Of a stretch of 64,000 nucleotides of DNA, positions 8,837 to 17,143 are shown piece after piece. The notes below the pieces were generated by a model. It was not told the DNA's origin. It saw nothing but the letters and a program-made list of their open reading frames with translations, and did not search any database. Source of the DNA: JARRJS01 sp037388885 (lineage in GTDB: Bacteria > Gemmatimonadota > Gemmatimonadetes > Longimicrobiales > RSA9). Where the stretch lies: the NCBI GenBank assembly GCA_037388885.1, contig JARRJS010000001.1, forward strand, positions 11,382 through 75,381, written 5' to 3'. How positions within the stretch are numbered: the stretch's first letter is position 1; each line of letters opens with the position of its first letter. Both the position numbers and the translations under genes were made by a program.

Positions 8837-9574
8837 TCAGGGCGTTTCCACCCGCCAGCCACTGGGCATGCGGACCAGCCGCGCAGGTTCATCGCACGGC
8901 GCACCATCACACAGGCGTACGCGCTTGAAGGCGAGGGTGTCGGGCGCCAGCCAGTGGGGGTCTTCCGCGCCCCAGGCGTCCGGCCGGACCTGCCACTCCA
9001 GACGCAGTCCGTCCGGCCCGACATGCCACACCTGGAGCACATTGGGCGTGTACTCGGCCACGAGATCGGCGTTGGCCACCGCCAACCGCTGGCTGTCAGG
9101 GGAAAGTACCGGGATGCCGAAGACCGGCTGGCGCCGACCGGTGTGGCGACTCACCAGCACATACTGGCTGCCCTCGTACATGTAGTGCGCCACCAGGTAG
9201 TACCCGATGCCCGCGTAGTACGCCCGGTACGTGTGGTAGCTCGCCTGGTCCGGAGTCGACTGAGCAGCGTCATCATCCACGAACGTGGCCGCGCTGTCGT
9301 TCGCCAGGGGCAGCACCAGCGAGTCGTTCGCGCGTCGAACGCCCGCCGGGGCACGCGGCAGCTCGTATGCCTCGATGGCGCGACCGCACTCGAGGGCGTT
9401 GTAGATCGTGTCGCACAGCCGGTCTACCGTGAGCGCGCTGCCACCGGCACCGCCCCCACCACTGCAGCCCCAGAGCAGAGACACAAGCAGAAGATGAACG
9501 GACGCCACCCACAACGGCCGGCGCCCGTCCAGAAGGCCTCCCCCCGTGCCCGGCCTTGCGGACCGGGGTGCCAC
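8837..9574 (-). CDS. Hypothetical lipoprotein with beta-strand-rich body
   Basis: About 245 residues. The likely start is the GTG at 9574, one base after the gcvH stop, giving a basic N-terminus, the hydrophobic run WVASVHLLLVSLLWGC and a Gly-rich linker after the lipid-anchored Cys. An upstream in-frame start inside gcvH would also keep the frame open but is less likely. Later segments such as VFGIPVLSPDSQRLAVANAD and LQVWHVGPDGLRLEWQV resemble blades of a WD40/TolB-like propeller, and there are four Cys outside the signal. It is probably co-transcribed with gcvH, but nothing links it functionally to glycine cleavage. No family recognised. Confidence 0.65.
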   Translation of the reverse strand: MAPRSARPGTGGGLLDGRRPLWVASVHLLLVSLLWGCSGGGGAGGSALTVDRLCDTIYNALECGRAIEAYELPRAPAGVRRANDSLVLPLANDSAATFVDDDAAQSTPDQASYHTYRAYYAGIGYYLVAHYMYEGSQYVLVSRHTGRRQPVFGIPVLSPDSQRLAVANADLVAEYTPNVLQVWHVGPDGLRLEWQVRPDAWGAEDPHWLAPDTLAFKRVRLCDGAPCDEPARLVRMPSGWRVETP

Positions 9575-9575
9575 G

Positions 9576-9959
9576 TTAGCCCAGATGCTCCTCGTACTCG
9601 CTCGGCCCGAGGAGTTGGTCCAGCTCGCTCTCATCATCGATCCGGATCCGGATCATCCAGCCCTTGCCGTACGGGTCGCTGTTCACCACCGCCGGGTCGT
9701 CTGCCAGCGCCCCGTTCACTTCCACGACCTCGCCTCCTACTGGGCAGTACAGGTCGCTCACCGCCTTCACGGCTTCCACCGTGCCAAACGTGTCCATGCG
9801 CTTGAACGTGTCACCTTCACCGGGCAGCTCGACGTACACGACATCGCCCAGCTCGCCCTGCGCATAATCCGTGACGCCGACGGCGTACACCCCGTCGCCC
9901 ACCGGCTTCAGGTACTCATGCTCTTCCGTATACATAAGATCCGTGGGGATCTCGGACAT
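9576..9959 (-). CDS. gcvH: Glycine cleavage system H protein
   Basis: GcvH carries the aminomethyl group on a lipoyl arm between the P, T and L proteins. The 127-residue length is normal. The lipoylated residue is Lys65 in GTVEAVKAVSDLYCPVGGEV, and YTEEHEYLKPVGDGVYAVG marks the start of the lipoyl fold. The gene has its own promoter at 10004-10033 and is separate from gcvP, so the two are not forced to be co-expressed. The LplA/LipM-type enzyme at 2934-3899 is the probable modifier. Confidence 0.97.
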   Translation of the reverse strand: MSEIPTDLMYTEEHEYLKPVGDGVYAVGVTDYAQGELGDVVYVELPGEGDTFKRMDTFGTVEAVKAVSDLYCPVGGEVVEVNGALADDPAVVNSDPYGKGWMIRIRIDDESELDQLLGPSEYEEHLG

Positions 9960-10003
9960 TTATCCCTCCGTGCGCGCTCCAGGTTCATACCACCGGCGCG
10001 GTC

Positions 10004-10033
10004 ACTATAGACGGGCTCCCACGCGAGCGTCAA
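10004..10033 (-). promoter_or_regulatory. Sigma-70-type promoter of gcvH
   Basis: On the minus strand a -35 box TTGACG (10028-10033) and a -10 box TATAGT (10004-10009) are separated by 18 bp. Transcription would begin near 9997, about 38 nt upstream of the gcvH ATG. Confidence 0.7.
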
Positions 10034-10057
10034 GGCACCGATCGCCCCGCAGTCGCC

Positions 10058-10276
10058 TCATTCCGCCTTCACTTCTTTCAACCGCGCCAGGATGTCCATC
10101 ATCCGGCGCAATTCGCGCTCGATCACCTTCAACGACTCCTGCACCTCCGGATCGCTGGCCGCAGGTTCGTCCGCCAGCAGCTGGACGTTGCCCAGCGCCG
10201 CCGTCAGAGGACTGTTGACGTCGTGGCGAACGGAGCGCACGAGATCCACCATCTCGCGGCACCGCGCTTCATCCAT
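10058..10276 (-). CDS. 72-residue protein resembling an isolated histidine-kinase dimerisation domain
   Basis: The protein is two predicted helices with the H-box-like RHDVNSPLTAALGN at about residues 17-30, which matches the HisKA consensus including the phospho-acceptor His and the following Pro. There is no sensor and no ATP-binding domain. The ATG at 10276 has a GGAGAGG ribosome site at good distance; an ATG five codons upstream has none. A promoter precedes it, so it appears to be an expressed gene and not a kinase fragment; no ATPase domain follows in any frame before gcvH. It might be a phosphotransfer or dimerisation partner of a kinase elsewhere (inference). Confidence 0.7.
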   Translation of the reverse strand: MDEARCREMVDLVRSVRHDVNSPLTAALGNVQLLADEPAASDPEVQESLKVIERELRRMMDILARLKEVKAE

Positions 10277-10319
10277 GGGCAACCTCTCCATCCTCTGGCC
10301 GTCGTTCTATTGCGGGCTT

Positions 10320-10349
10320 AGTATACGCCTCATGATGTGGAAGATACAA
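10320..10349 (-). promoter_or_regulatory. Sigma-70-type promoter of the HisKA-like gene
   Basis: Minus-strand -35 TTGTAT (10344-10349) and -10 TATACT (10320-10325), spacer 18 bp. The start codon at 10276 is about 37 nt from the expected transcription start. The divergent acyl-CoA dehydrogenase starts at 10412, so this region serves both directions. Confidence 0.6.
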
Positions 10350-10411
10350 CGGGGCGGATCGCGCCGCGCGAACCGCCCCGAATCGAACCCCACCGATCGG
10401 GAATTACGATC

Positions 10412-11572
10412 ATGTTGACCGATATTCACCCATCGCCCCTCACGTCGCTCACGGAAGAAGAGCAGATGTTCCGCGACACGGTGCGCCAGTTCGCCGAAGA
10501 GCGCATCACGCCCCTTTCCCACGACATGGATCGGGACAGCAAGCTGGACCCGGACCTCGTGCGCGAGCTGTTCGAGCTCGGCCTCATGGGGATCGAGATC
10601 CCGGAGCAGCACGGCGGCGCGGGCGCGTCGTTCTTCAGCGCACTGCTCATCGTCGAGGAGCTTTCGCGCGTCGACCCGGGGGTGGCCGTGCTCGTAGACG
10701 TGCAGAACACGCTCGTCAACAACGCCATCCTGCGCTTCGGCAACGACGACCAGAAACAGCGCTATTTCCCCCGCCTCGCCGGCGACACGGTCGGCGCCTA
10801 TGCCCTGTCCGAGGCCGGATCCGGCTCCGACGCCTTCGCCCTGGCAACGCGTGCCCGCCAGGACGGTGACGACTGGATCCTCGATGGCACCAAGCTCTGG
10901 ATCACCAACGGCGGGGAGGCCGGCATCTTCATCGTCTTCGCCAACGCCGACCCGGAGAAGGGCTACCGCGGCATCACCGCCTTCATTGTGGAGCGTGACA
11001 CGCCCGGCTTCACCATCGGCAAGAAGGAGGACAAGCTGGGCATCCGTGCCTCCTCCACCGTCGAGCTAATCTTCGAGAACTGCCGCGTTCCGGCCGCCAA
11101 CGTCATGGGCGAGGTCGGCATCGGCTACAAGATCGCCATCGAGGTGCTGAACGAAGGTCGCATCGGCATCGGCGCCCAGATGGTCGGCCTGGGCCAGGGC
11201 GCCCTGGACCACACCGTCCGCTACGTCCAGGAACGGCAGCAGTTCGGCCGCCCCATCGGCGAATTCCAGGGCGTGCAGTTCCAGCTGGCGGATATGCGGA
11301 CGCAGCTCGAGGCCGCCCGGCTCCTGGTTTACAACGCTGCGCGCGTCAAGGAGGCCGGCGAGACCTTCCTCATGGAAGCCGCCATGGCCAAGCTGTACGC
11401 CTCCCGCGTCGCCCAGCACATCGCGTCCGAATGCGTAGACCTGTTCGGCGGCTACGGCTTCACCAAGGAATACCCCGTCGAGAAGCTTTACCGCGACGCC
11501 AAGATCGGCAGTATCTACGAAGGCACCACGAACATGCAGCTCCAGACCATCGCCAAGAGCGTATTGCGCTGA
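10412..11572 (+). CDS. Acyl-CoA dehydrogenase, short/branched-chain type
   Basis: A flavoprotein that introduces a trans-2,3 double bond into acyl-CoA. Its 386-residue length is standard. Visible motifs are YALSEAGSGSDAFAL (FAD/substrate loop), KLWITNGGEAGIF, QQFGRPIGEFQ and the C-terminal signature AKIGSIYEGTTNMQLQTIA with the catalytic base at Glu370, the position used by short- and branched-chain enzymes. The ATG at 10412 is chosen over an upstream in-frame ATG (10337) because it gives the family's normal N-terminus and follows a purine-rich site. The second dehydrogenase downstream suggests a beta-oxidation or branched-chain amino-acid pathway; no ETF or hydratase gene is nearby. Confidence 0.95.
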   Translation: MLTDIHPSPLTSLTEEEQMFRDTVRQFAEERITPLSHDMDRDSKLDPDLVRELFELGLMGIEIPEQHGGAGASFFSALLIVEELSRVDPGVAVLVDVQNTLVNNAILRFGNDDQKQRYFPRLAGDTVGAYALSEAGSGSDAFALATRARQDGDDWILDGTKLWITNGGEAGIFIVFANADPEKGYRGITAFIVERDTPGFTIGKKEDKLGIRASSTVELIFENCRVPAANVMGEVGIGYKIAIEVLNEGRIGIGAQMVGLGQGALDHTVRYVQERQQFGRPIGEFQGVQFQLADMRTQLEAARLLVYNAARVKEAGETFLMEAAMAKLYASRVAQHIASECVDLFGGYGFTKEYPVEKLYRDAKIGSIYEGTTNMQLQTIAKSVLR

Positions 11573-11607
11573 CGCACAACACATACGGAGACCAGAACGG
11601 AATCAGG

Positions 11608-11629
11608 GGCCGGGATTGGCGACCCGGCC
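11608..11629. terminator. Terminator-like hairpin after the acyl-CoA dehydrogenase
   Basis: A 7-bp perfect stem (GGCCGGG at 11608-11614 with CCCGGCC at 11623-11629) with an 8-nt loop lies 36 bp after the stop. There is no T-run. Confidence 0.45.
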
Positions 11630-11648
11630 TCGACGCAACCCGCTTCCC

Positions 11649-11715
11649 CCTTCGTGACTTCGTGTGACTCTCCTCTCGGGCCTTCGCGACTCCCCTTCGG
11701 TGCCTTCGTGTGACG
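11649..11715. repeat. Degenerate tandem array of a CCTTCGTG-type unit
   Basis: The stretch contains five imperfect copies of a CTTCGTG core: TTCGTGACTTCGTGTGAC, then CCTTCGCGAC, CCTTCGGTG and CCTTCGTGTGAC. It fills the 238-bp gap between the two dehydrogenase genes and has no coding frame. It differs from the heptamer and octamer repeats elsewhere in the window. Confidence 0.55.
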
Positions 11716-11810
11716 GTCCCCAAATTGCGACGCTTTCAGAGCGCAGGTAAATTTCCAGCGGTAGTCTTTCCGCACGTGGGACGCTATCGCGTCGTCAGGA
11801 GGGAACGATC

Positions 11811-13691
11811 ATGGCCACCACAACCCACTCTCCCGACCAGCAGCCGGTCACGGAGAAGGACGCGCGCGAAGTCACCGAGGCCGCGCGCGAAAAGGAGTGG
11901 GTAAAGCCGAGCTTCGTGAAGGAGCTGTTCCTGGGCAGCTTGCGGATGGACCTGCTCCATCCGCTTCCGGACCCCGACCCGGACACGCGGGCGCGTGGCG
12001 AAGCGTTCATGGTGGATCTGGAGAAGTTCCTGCGGGAGGAGGTGGACGCGGACGAAATCGAGCGGACCGGACGCATCCCCGAGTCGGTGATGGAAGGCCT
12101 TCGCCGCCTCAATGCGTTCGGGATGAAGATCCCGCAGGAGTACGGCGGCCTGGAGCTGTCGCAGGTCATGTACGGCCGCGCCATCGGGTTGGCAAGCGCG
12201 TACAGTTCGCCGATTGGTGTCCTGCTGTCGGCGCACCAGTCCATCGGTGTGCCAACGCCGTTGAAGATGTTCGGCACGCCGGAGCAGAAGAAGAAGTACC
12301 TGCCGCGCTTCGCGGAAGGCCAGGTGTCGGCGTTCGCGCTCACCGAGGACGACGTGGGCTCGGACCCGGCGCGCATGAGCGCGACGGCCGATCCCACGGA
12401 AGACGGTGAGGCGTATATCCTGAACGGCGAGAAGCTGTGGTGCACCAATGCGCCCATCGCCGACGTCCTGGTGGTCATGGCGCGCACGCCGCCGCCGCCC
12501 GGCAAGACGCGGCGCGGCATCAGCGCGTTCATCGTGGAAGCGGCCTGGGAAGGCGTGGAAGCGGTGGACCGGCTGGAGTTCATGGGCCTGCGCGGCATCG
12601 AGAACGGCGTCATCCGGTTCACGAACGTCCGGGTGCCGAAGGAAAACGTCATCATGGGCGAGGGACGCGGGTTGAAGCTCGCGCTGACCACGCTGAACAC
12701 GGGCCGCCTGACGATTCCCATGAGCTGCGCGACCGCGGGCAAGTGGTGCTTGCGTGTGGCTCGGGAATGGGCAGCAACACGCCAGCAATGGGGGGCCCCT
12801 GTCGGCAAGCACGACGCCGTGGCCCAGATGCTGGGCCGGATCGCCGCCAACACGTTCGCCATGGAGGCGGTGGCCGAAGTATCGTCCATGCTGGCGGATG
12901 CCGAGGGGTACGACATCCGGCTGGAGGCCGCCATCGCAAAGATGTGGAACTCGGAGACGGCGTGGCACGTCGTTGACGACACCATGCAGATCCGCGGCGG
13001 GCGCGGCTACGAGACATCGGACTCGCTGAAGAGCCGGGGTGAGCCGGGTATTGCGGTGGAGCGTGCAATGCGCGACTTGCGGATCAACATGATCTTCGAG
13101 GGCTCCAGCGAGATCATGCGCCTGTTCATCGCCCGCGAAGCGCTGGATCCGCACCTCCAGAAGGCCGGCAAATTCGTGGAATCAGAAGCGCCGTTGGGCG
13201 AGCGCGCCAAGGATGCCGTCGGCCTGTTCACTCACATGAGCGGTTGGTACGCCGGAAACATGACGGGCTGGAGTCGGTGGCCGCGTTTCGGCGATTTCGG
13301 GCCGCTCGCGGGCCACATGCGTTACATGGATCGCCGCGCCCGCAAGCTGGCGCGCACGCTGGCTCAAGCCATGGCCCGCTTCGGACCGGCCCTCGAGAAA
13401 CGCCAGGGCGTGCTGTTCCGCATGGTCGAGATCGGCGCCGAGCTGTTCGCCATGGCGGCGACGTGCGCGTTCGCCATGAAGAAGGTGGGCCAGGACGGCG
13501 CAGACCGCGGCCCCATCGAACTGGCCGACTTGTTCTGCCGGCTGTCGCGTCGCAAGATCGAGCACCGGTTCGACACGGTGTTCGACAACGACGACGTGCG
13601 CACGTACAAGGTCGCCCAGCATGTGCTGGAAGGGAAACACGCGTGGGCGGAGACAGGCATCATCGAGCCACCGTCGCCGTCGATCGGGTGA
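11811..13691 (+). CDS. Acyl-CoA dehydrogenase with C-terminal extension (VLCAD/ACAD9-like)
   Basis: 626 residues. The first about 450 form an acyl-CoA dehydrogenase: FALTEDDVGSDPARM, KLWCTNAPIAD, FMGLRGIENGVIRFTNVRVP and RINMIFEGSSEIMRLF, with the catalytic Glu near residue 430. The extra about 170 C-terminal residues are helical, as in very-long-chain and ACAD9 enzymes, where this region aids membrane attachment or dimerisation. The ATG at 11811 has an excellent AGGAGGGAACGATC ribosome site. Substrate is likely a long-chain acyl-CoA by architecture (inference). The stop overlaps the GTG start of the next gene. Confidence 0.92.
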   Translation: MATTTHSPDQQPVTEKDAREVTEAAREKEWVKPSFVKELFLGSLRMDLLHPLPDPDPDTRARGEAFMVDLEKFLREEVDADEIERTGRIPESVMEGLRRLNAFGMKIPQEYGGLELSQVMYGRAIGLASAYSSPIGVLLSAHQSIGVPTPLKMFGTPEQKKKYLPRFAEGQVSAFALTEDDVGSDPARMSATADPTEDGEAYILNGEKLWCTNAPIADVLVVMARTPPPPGKTRRGISAFIVEAAWEGVEAVDRLEFMGLRGIENGVIRFTNVRVPKENVIMGEGRGLKLALTTLNTGRLTIPMSCATAGKWCLRVAREWAATRQQWGAPVGKHDAVAQMLGRIAANTFAMEAVAEVSSMLADAEGYDIRLEAAIAKMWNSETAWHVVDDTMQIRGGRGYETSDSLKSRGEPGIAVERAMRDLRINMIFEGSSEIMRLFIAREALDPHLQKAGKFVESEAPLGERAKDAVGLFTHMSGWYAGNMTGWSRWPRFGDFGPLAGHMRYMDRRARKLARTLAQAMARFGPALEKRQGVLFRMVEIGAELFAMAATCAFAMKKVGQDGADRGPIELADLFCRLSRRKIEHRFDTVFDNDDVRTYKVAQHVLEGKHAWAETGIIEPPSPSIG

Positions 13692-14050
13692 GCCACTTCC
13701 GGCTCCGTCACGCCCTGGCTGCGGCGGTGGTCGGCGTCGCCATGGCTGGGGCGTGCTCCACGCACCCGGCGGACCAGGTGTCGACGAACGCGTACATCGA
13801 CCGCAGACTCCGCGACCTTGCCGAAGCGCACCCGGACAGTATAGTAGGGGTGCTGATCCGGACGAGCGCGCCGCCGGACTCGACGTGGCGCGCGTCGCTG
13901 GTCGATGCCGGGCTGGCCGTCGGCACCGTCGCCGGCGACGTGGTGACAGGTCGGTTGCGAGCCGGCTCCGCGCTCAAGGTCGCGAGGCTCCCGTTCGTCG
14001 TGCACATCGAGTTGTCACGAAAGATCCCGATCCTGGAGCATCCGTCGTAG
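13688..14050 (+). CDS. Free-standing protease-propeptide-like lipoprotein
   Basis: 120 residues from a GTG (13688) that overlaps the end of the dehydrogenase gene. A signal segment ends in a lipobox AGAC, so the product should be lipid-anchored. The remaining about 75 residues match, by eye, the N-terminal prodomain of the subtilase encoded just downstream: both share the order GVLIRT or VGLFAR, then L-x-x-A-G, V/I-G-T-x-x-G-D-V/I-V-T-x-R, and a terminal I-P-I/V-L. That region of subtilases is an I9-type inhibitor/chaperone domain. A separate anchored copy could fold or inhibit the protease in trans. The homology is my reading and untested by search. Confidence 0.65.
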   Translation: MSHFRLRHALAAAVVGVAMAGACSTHPADQVSTNAYIDRRLRDLAEAHPDSIVGVLIRTSAPPDSTWRASLVDAGLAVGTVAGDVVTGRLRAGSALKVARLPFVVHIELSRKIPILEHPS

Positions 14051-14097
14051 CGAGGCCTGCTCCTCCTTCCTCGCCGACTCACCATGGAGAGATTGCC

Positions 14098-17000
14098 GTG
14101 CTGCGCATCTTGCTACGCCCACGCTTGAGCCTGGCCGCGTTGGTGCTGCTGGCGGCGCCCCTGACGGCGCAGACCGGGCCCCATATCGACCCGGCGTTGC
14201 GCTCCCTGATGCGGCCGACCACCCGCAATATCGTCATGGGCGCTGCGTTCGGTCCCGGCCAGCCCACCAGCAGTAGACCGTTTGCCGGCCTGCTCGCGCT
14301 GCAACGGGAAAGCGGTGTGGTGTGGGTTGGCCTGTTCGCCCGCATCACCAGTACCACCGCGCTGAACGACCTGCGGGCGGCGGGCGCGGAGATCGGCACG
14401 CGCGTAGGCGACATCGTGACGGCGCGCGTGCCTGTTTCGGCGCTGCCGCAGCTCGCAACGTCGCGCCGGATCCGCGACCTTCAGGCGGCACACGAGATCC
14501 CGGTGGTCCTGGACTCCAGTCGCAAGGCCATCCGGGCCGACGAGGTGCGTGGCCGCGTCGACGGCACGTGGCTGGGCAGTGCGGGCCAGAACGTGATCGT
14601 CGGGCTTTATGACACGGGCATCGATTACGGGCACGACGACTTCCGGGACGCAAAGGGCCGCACACGCCTGCTCGGGCTCTGGGACCAGACCGTCACGGGT
14701 GCCGCTCTCCCGACGGGGTTCAATTACGGCTCGTATTGCGACACGACCGCCCTGAACGCGGGGACCTGCAACGAGCGAGACACGGCCGGTCACGGAACGC
14801 ACGTGGCCGGCATTGCGGCTGGCGACGGCTCCGCCGGCGACACGCCCTACCGTTATTCGGGCATCGCGCCGGCGGCGGACATCCTGGCAGTGAAAGGCGG
14901 CAACGGCAGCTTCTCCGACAACCGGATCGTGGACGGCGTCAGCTGGTTGATGCAGGAGGCGGATCGTCAGGGCGAGCCGATCGTGGTGATCCTGTCTCTG
15001 GGCGGCCAGTACGGGCCGCACGATGGTACGCTCCTGTTCGAACAAGCACTCACGAACCTCACCGGGCCGGGCAAGCTGCTGGTGGTCGCGTCCGGGAACG
15101 AGGGTTCCAACCTGCCGCCGCAGAACGAGCTGATCCATGCCATGGGACTGCCACAGGTAGGCGTTCCACGCTCCTTCACGTTCACCGTGCCATCGTATAC
15201 GCCCAGCACCCAGCAGTGCGCCAACTCCATTGTGCTGGACATGTGGCACGATTTCGGTGACACGCTGCAGGTGCAGGTGGACCGGCCCGACGGCTCGTCG
15301 CTGACAATCAGCGCGCCGGCTGTGCCAGGGGCGGACAGTGCGGCCGACAACGCGTCCGGCGGTGATATCCTCATCCTGACCGACACCGCCCCGGACCCGG
15401 AGAACGGCGACAACGAGGTCTACATCGAAGTGAGTAACTGCCGGGGCCACAACCCGGCATCGGGCACATGGACCCTGCAGGTCACGCCCACCACCGCGTC
15501 GTCCGGCCGCTATTACCACATGTGGCTGTACAGCAGTAACCTGGGGGGCCAGTCGGCCTACGGCGCGACGGGCTTCGACAATGCATACGTCGTCGGCGCG
15601 CCCGGCACGGCCACGGGCGCCATCACGGTGGGCGCGTACGCCACCCGCATGACCTGGCCCTCCGAGAACGGCAGCACGTACCAGTACAGCCAGACCCAGG
15701 CGATCGGCGAGCTGGCGGTTTTCTCATCCGGCGGGCCGCGGCGCGACGGCGTCCTCAAGCCGGAGATCGTCGCACCGGGCTTCGGCATCATCTCCACATT
15801 GTCGTCGACCGCCCAGAACGTGCCCGTGCCGCTCATTGCACCCGACGGCAAGCATTGGATCCTCCAGGGCACTAGCATGGCCGCGCCTCACACGGCGGGC
15901 GTCGCCGCTCTCCTGCTCCAGTACAACCCATCGCTGACTGCCGCCGACGTCCGCAACATCTTCTCGAGCACCGCCGACCACGACATCTGGACGGGACGGA
16001 CCTACTCCAATGCTCCGGGCACCGACAGCACGAGCTGGTGGGGGTACGGCAAGCTGGACGCCTACACGGCGTTGACGGATGTCACGAACCTCGCCAACCC
16101 TGCTCAGATCGCCATCCTGCCCGGCAGCGACACCATGGGCGTGACCGACACGCTGGCCCTGCGCGGCGTCGTGGCGACTGCCGCTGGCGATTCGGTGCCC
16201 GGTGCGCCCATCGCGTGGGCGTCGCGGAATCCCGCCGTCGCCACCGTGGACGCCAACGGCTCGGTTATAGGCGTCGCGGGAGGCAGCACCTATATCGTCG
16301 CCAGCTACTCCGGTTTGGCCGACAGCATGTTCGTGATGGTGATCCAGCCGTCCACGCTGATCGTGTCCGCCCAGGGCGTAGCCCCGCCGGAACGGTTGTC
16401 CAGCGAGGTGGGCACGACGCTGCCGCTGGTGCGCATTGACTTGAAGGCGAATGGCAGCGAGGGCATTCGGGTCGAGCAACTCGGATTCACGGTCACCGGG
16501 CGGGACCCGGGCGCGACGCTGCTGCTGGTGGACGACGCCGCGCGAAACGGCGTGGTAGACCCGACGGACCGCATCGTCGCCGATAGCGTCGTGGCGCTCG
16601 CCGGCGACAGCGTGAACATCAACCTCCAGATCAGCTCGTTCGTCGTGCCCGCGCAGGATTCGGTAGCGCTCATCGCCGCGCTGCGCATGAGCGGCTCGGC
16701 ACCCAACGGCGCCACGTTCCAGATGACGTTCGTGCCTTCCGCTACGCAGAGCGTCGGCGTGCTGTCCGGCTCACGCAACCGCCAATCGGCGCCCGGCAAC
16801 ATCGTCGCCTCACCCGTCGCGTCCACGACGCTTCTACAACCGGGCGAAAGCTTCGCCATCAGTGAGAACCCGGTGAAGTCCGACGCCGGCCAGGTCATCT
16901 TCAACTTCGACCCCAACACGCCGCCCAACCTCGCGGCCATCTACACGCTTGATGGGCGGCGCGTCGTGGATCTCATGCCCCTCATCGAAGGCGGGAGCCG

Positions 17001-17139
17001 GGCTGTCTGGCCATTGACCAACGACGACGGTAGCCGCGTGGCGCCCGGGATCTACATCCTGGTCGTCCGATTCGCCGATAGCATGATCCGAAAGAAACTG
17101 TTCATCGCCCGTTCGGGCGGCGACGGAGACGGGGAGTAA
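14098..17139 (+). CDS. Secreted subtilisin-like serine protease (S8) with Big2-like and T9SS/FlgD-like C-terminal domains
   Basis: 1013 residues from a GTG with a GGAGAGATTGCC ribosome site; the resulting N-terminus is a classic signal peptide ending in AQ. A propeptide-like domain covers about 40-145. The catalytic triad is Asp172 (GLYDTGIDYGHDDF), His232 (GHGTHVAGIAAG) and Ser593 (GTSMAAPHTAGVAALL). The unusually long His-Ser interval contains an inserted beta-rich domain. After the protease come a Big2-like domain (about 665-750), another beta domain, and a C-terminal module with NPVKS, IYTLDGRRV and RVAPGIYILVV. That pattern resembles Por-secretion/FlgD-like sorting domains. The PorV-like gene follows 4 bp later, suggesting a shared export route. 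Confidence 0.9.
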   Translation: MLRILLRPRLSLAALVLLAAPLTAQTGPHIDPALRSLMRPTTRNIVMGAAFGPGQPTSSRPFAGLLALQRESGVVWVGLFARITSTTALNDLRAAGAEIGTRVGDIVTARVPVSALPQLATSRRIRDLQAAHEIPVVLDSSRKAIRADEVRGRVDGTWLGSAGQNVIVGLYDTGIDYGHDDFRDAKGRTRLLGLWDQTVTGAALPTGFNYGSYCDTTALNAGTCNERDTAGHGTHVAGIAAGDGSAGDTPYRYSGIAPAADILAVKGGNGSFSDNRIVDGVSWLMQEADRQGEPIVVILSLGGQYGPHDGTLLFEQALTNLTGPGKLLVVASGNEGSNLPPQNELIHAMGLPQVGVPRSFTFTVPSYTPSTQQCANSIVLDMWHDFGDTLQVQVDRPDGSSLTISAPAVPGADSAADNASGGDILILTDTAPDPENGDNEVYIEVSNCRGHNPASGTWTLQVTPTTASSGRYYHMWLYSSNLGGQSAYGATGFDNAYVVGAPGTATGAITVGAYATRMTWPSENGSTYQYSQTQAIGELAVFSSGGPRRDGVLKPEIVAPGFGIISTLSSTAQNVPVPLIAPDGKHWILQGTSMAAPHTAGVAALLLQYNPSLTAADVRNIFSSTADHDIWTGRTYSNAPGTDSTSWWGYGKLDAYTALTDVTNLANPAQIAILPGSDTMGVTDTLALRGVVATAAGDSVPGAPIAWASRNPAVATVDANGSVIGVAGGSTYIVASYSGLADSMFVMVIQPSTLIVSAQGVAPPERLSSEVGTTLPLVRIDLKANGSEGIRVEQLGFTVTGRDPGATLLLVDDAARNGVVDPTDRIVADSVVALAGDSVNINLQISSFVVPAQDSVALIAALRMSGSAPNGATFQMTFVPSATQSVGVLSGSRNRQSAPGNIVASPVASTTLLQPGESFAISENPVKSDAGQVIFNFDPNTPPNLAAIYTLDGRRVVDLMPLIEGGSRAVWPLTNDDGSRVAPGIYILVVRFADSMIRKKLFIARSGGDGDGE

Positions 17140-17143
17140 GACC

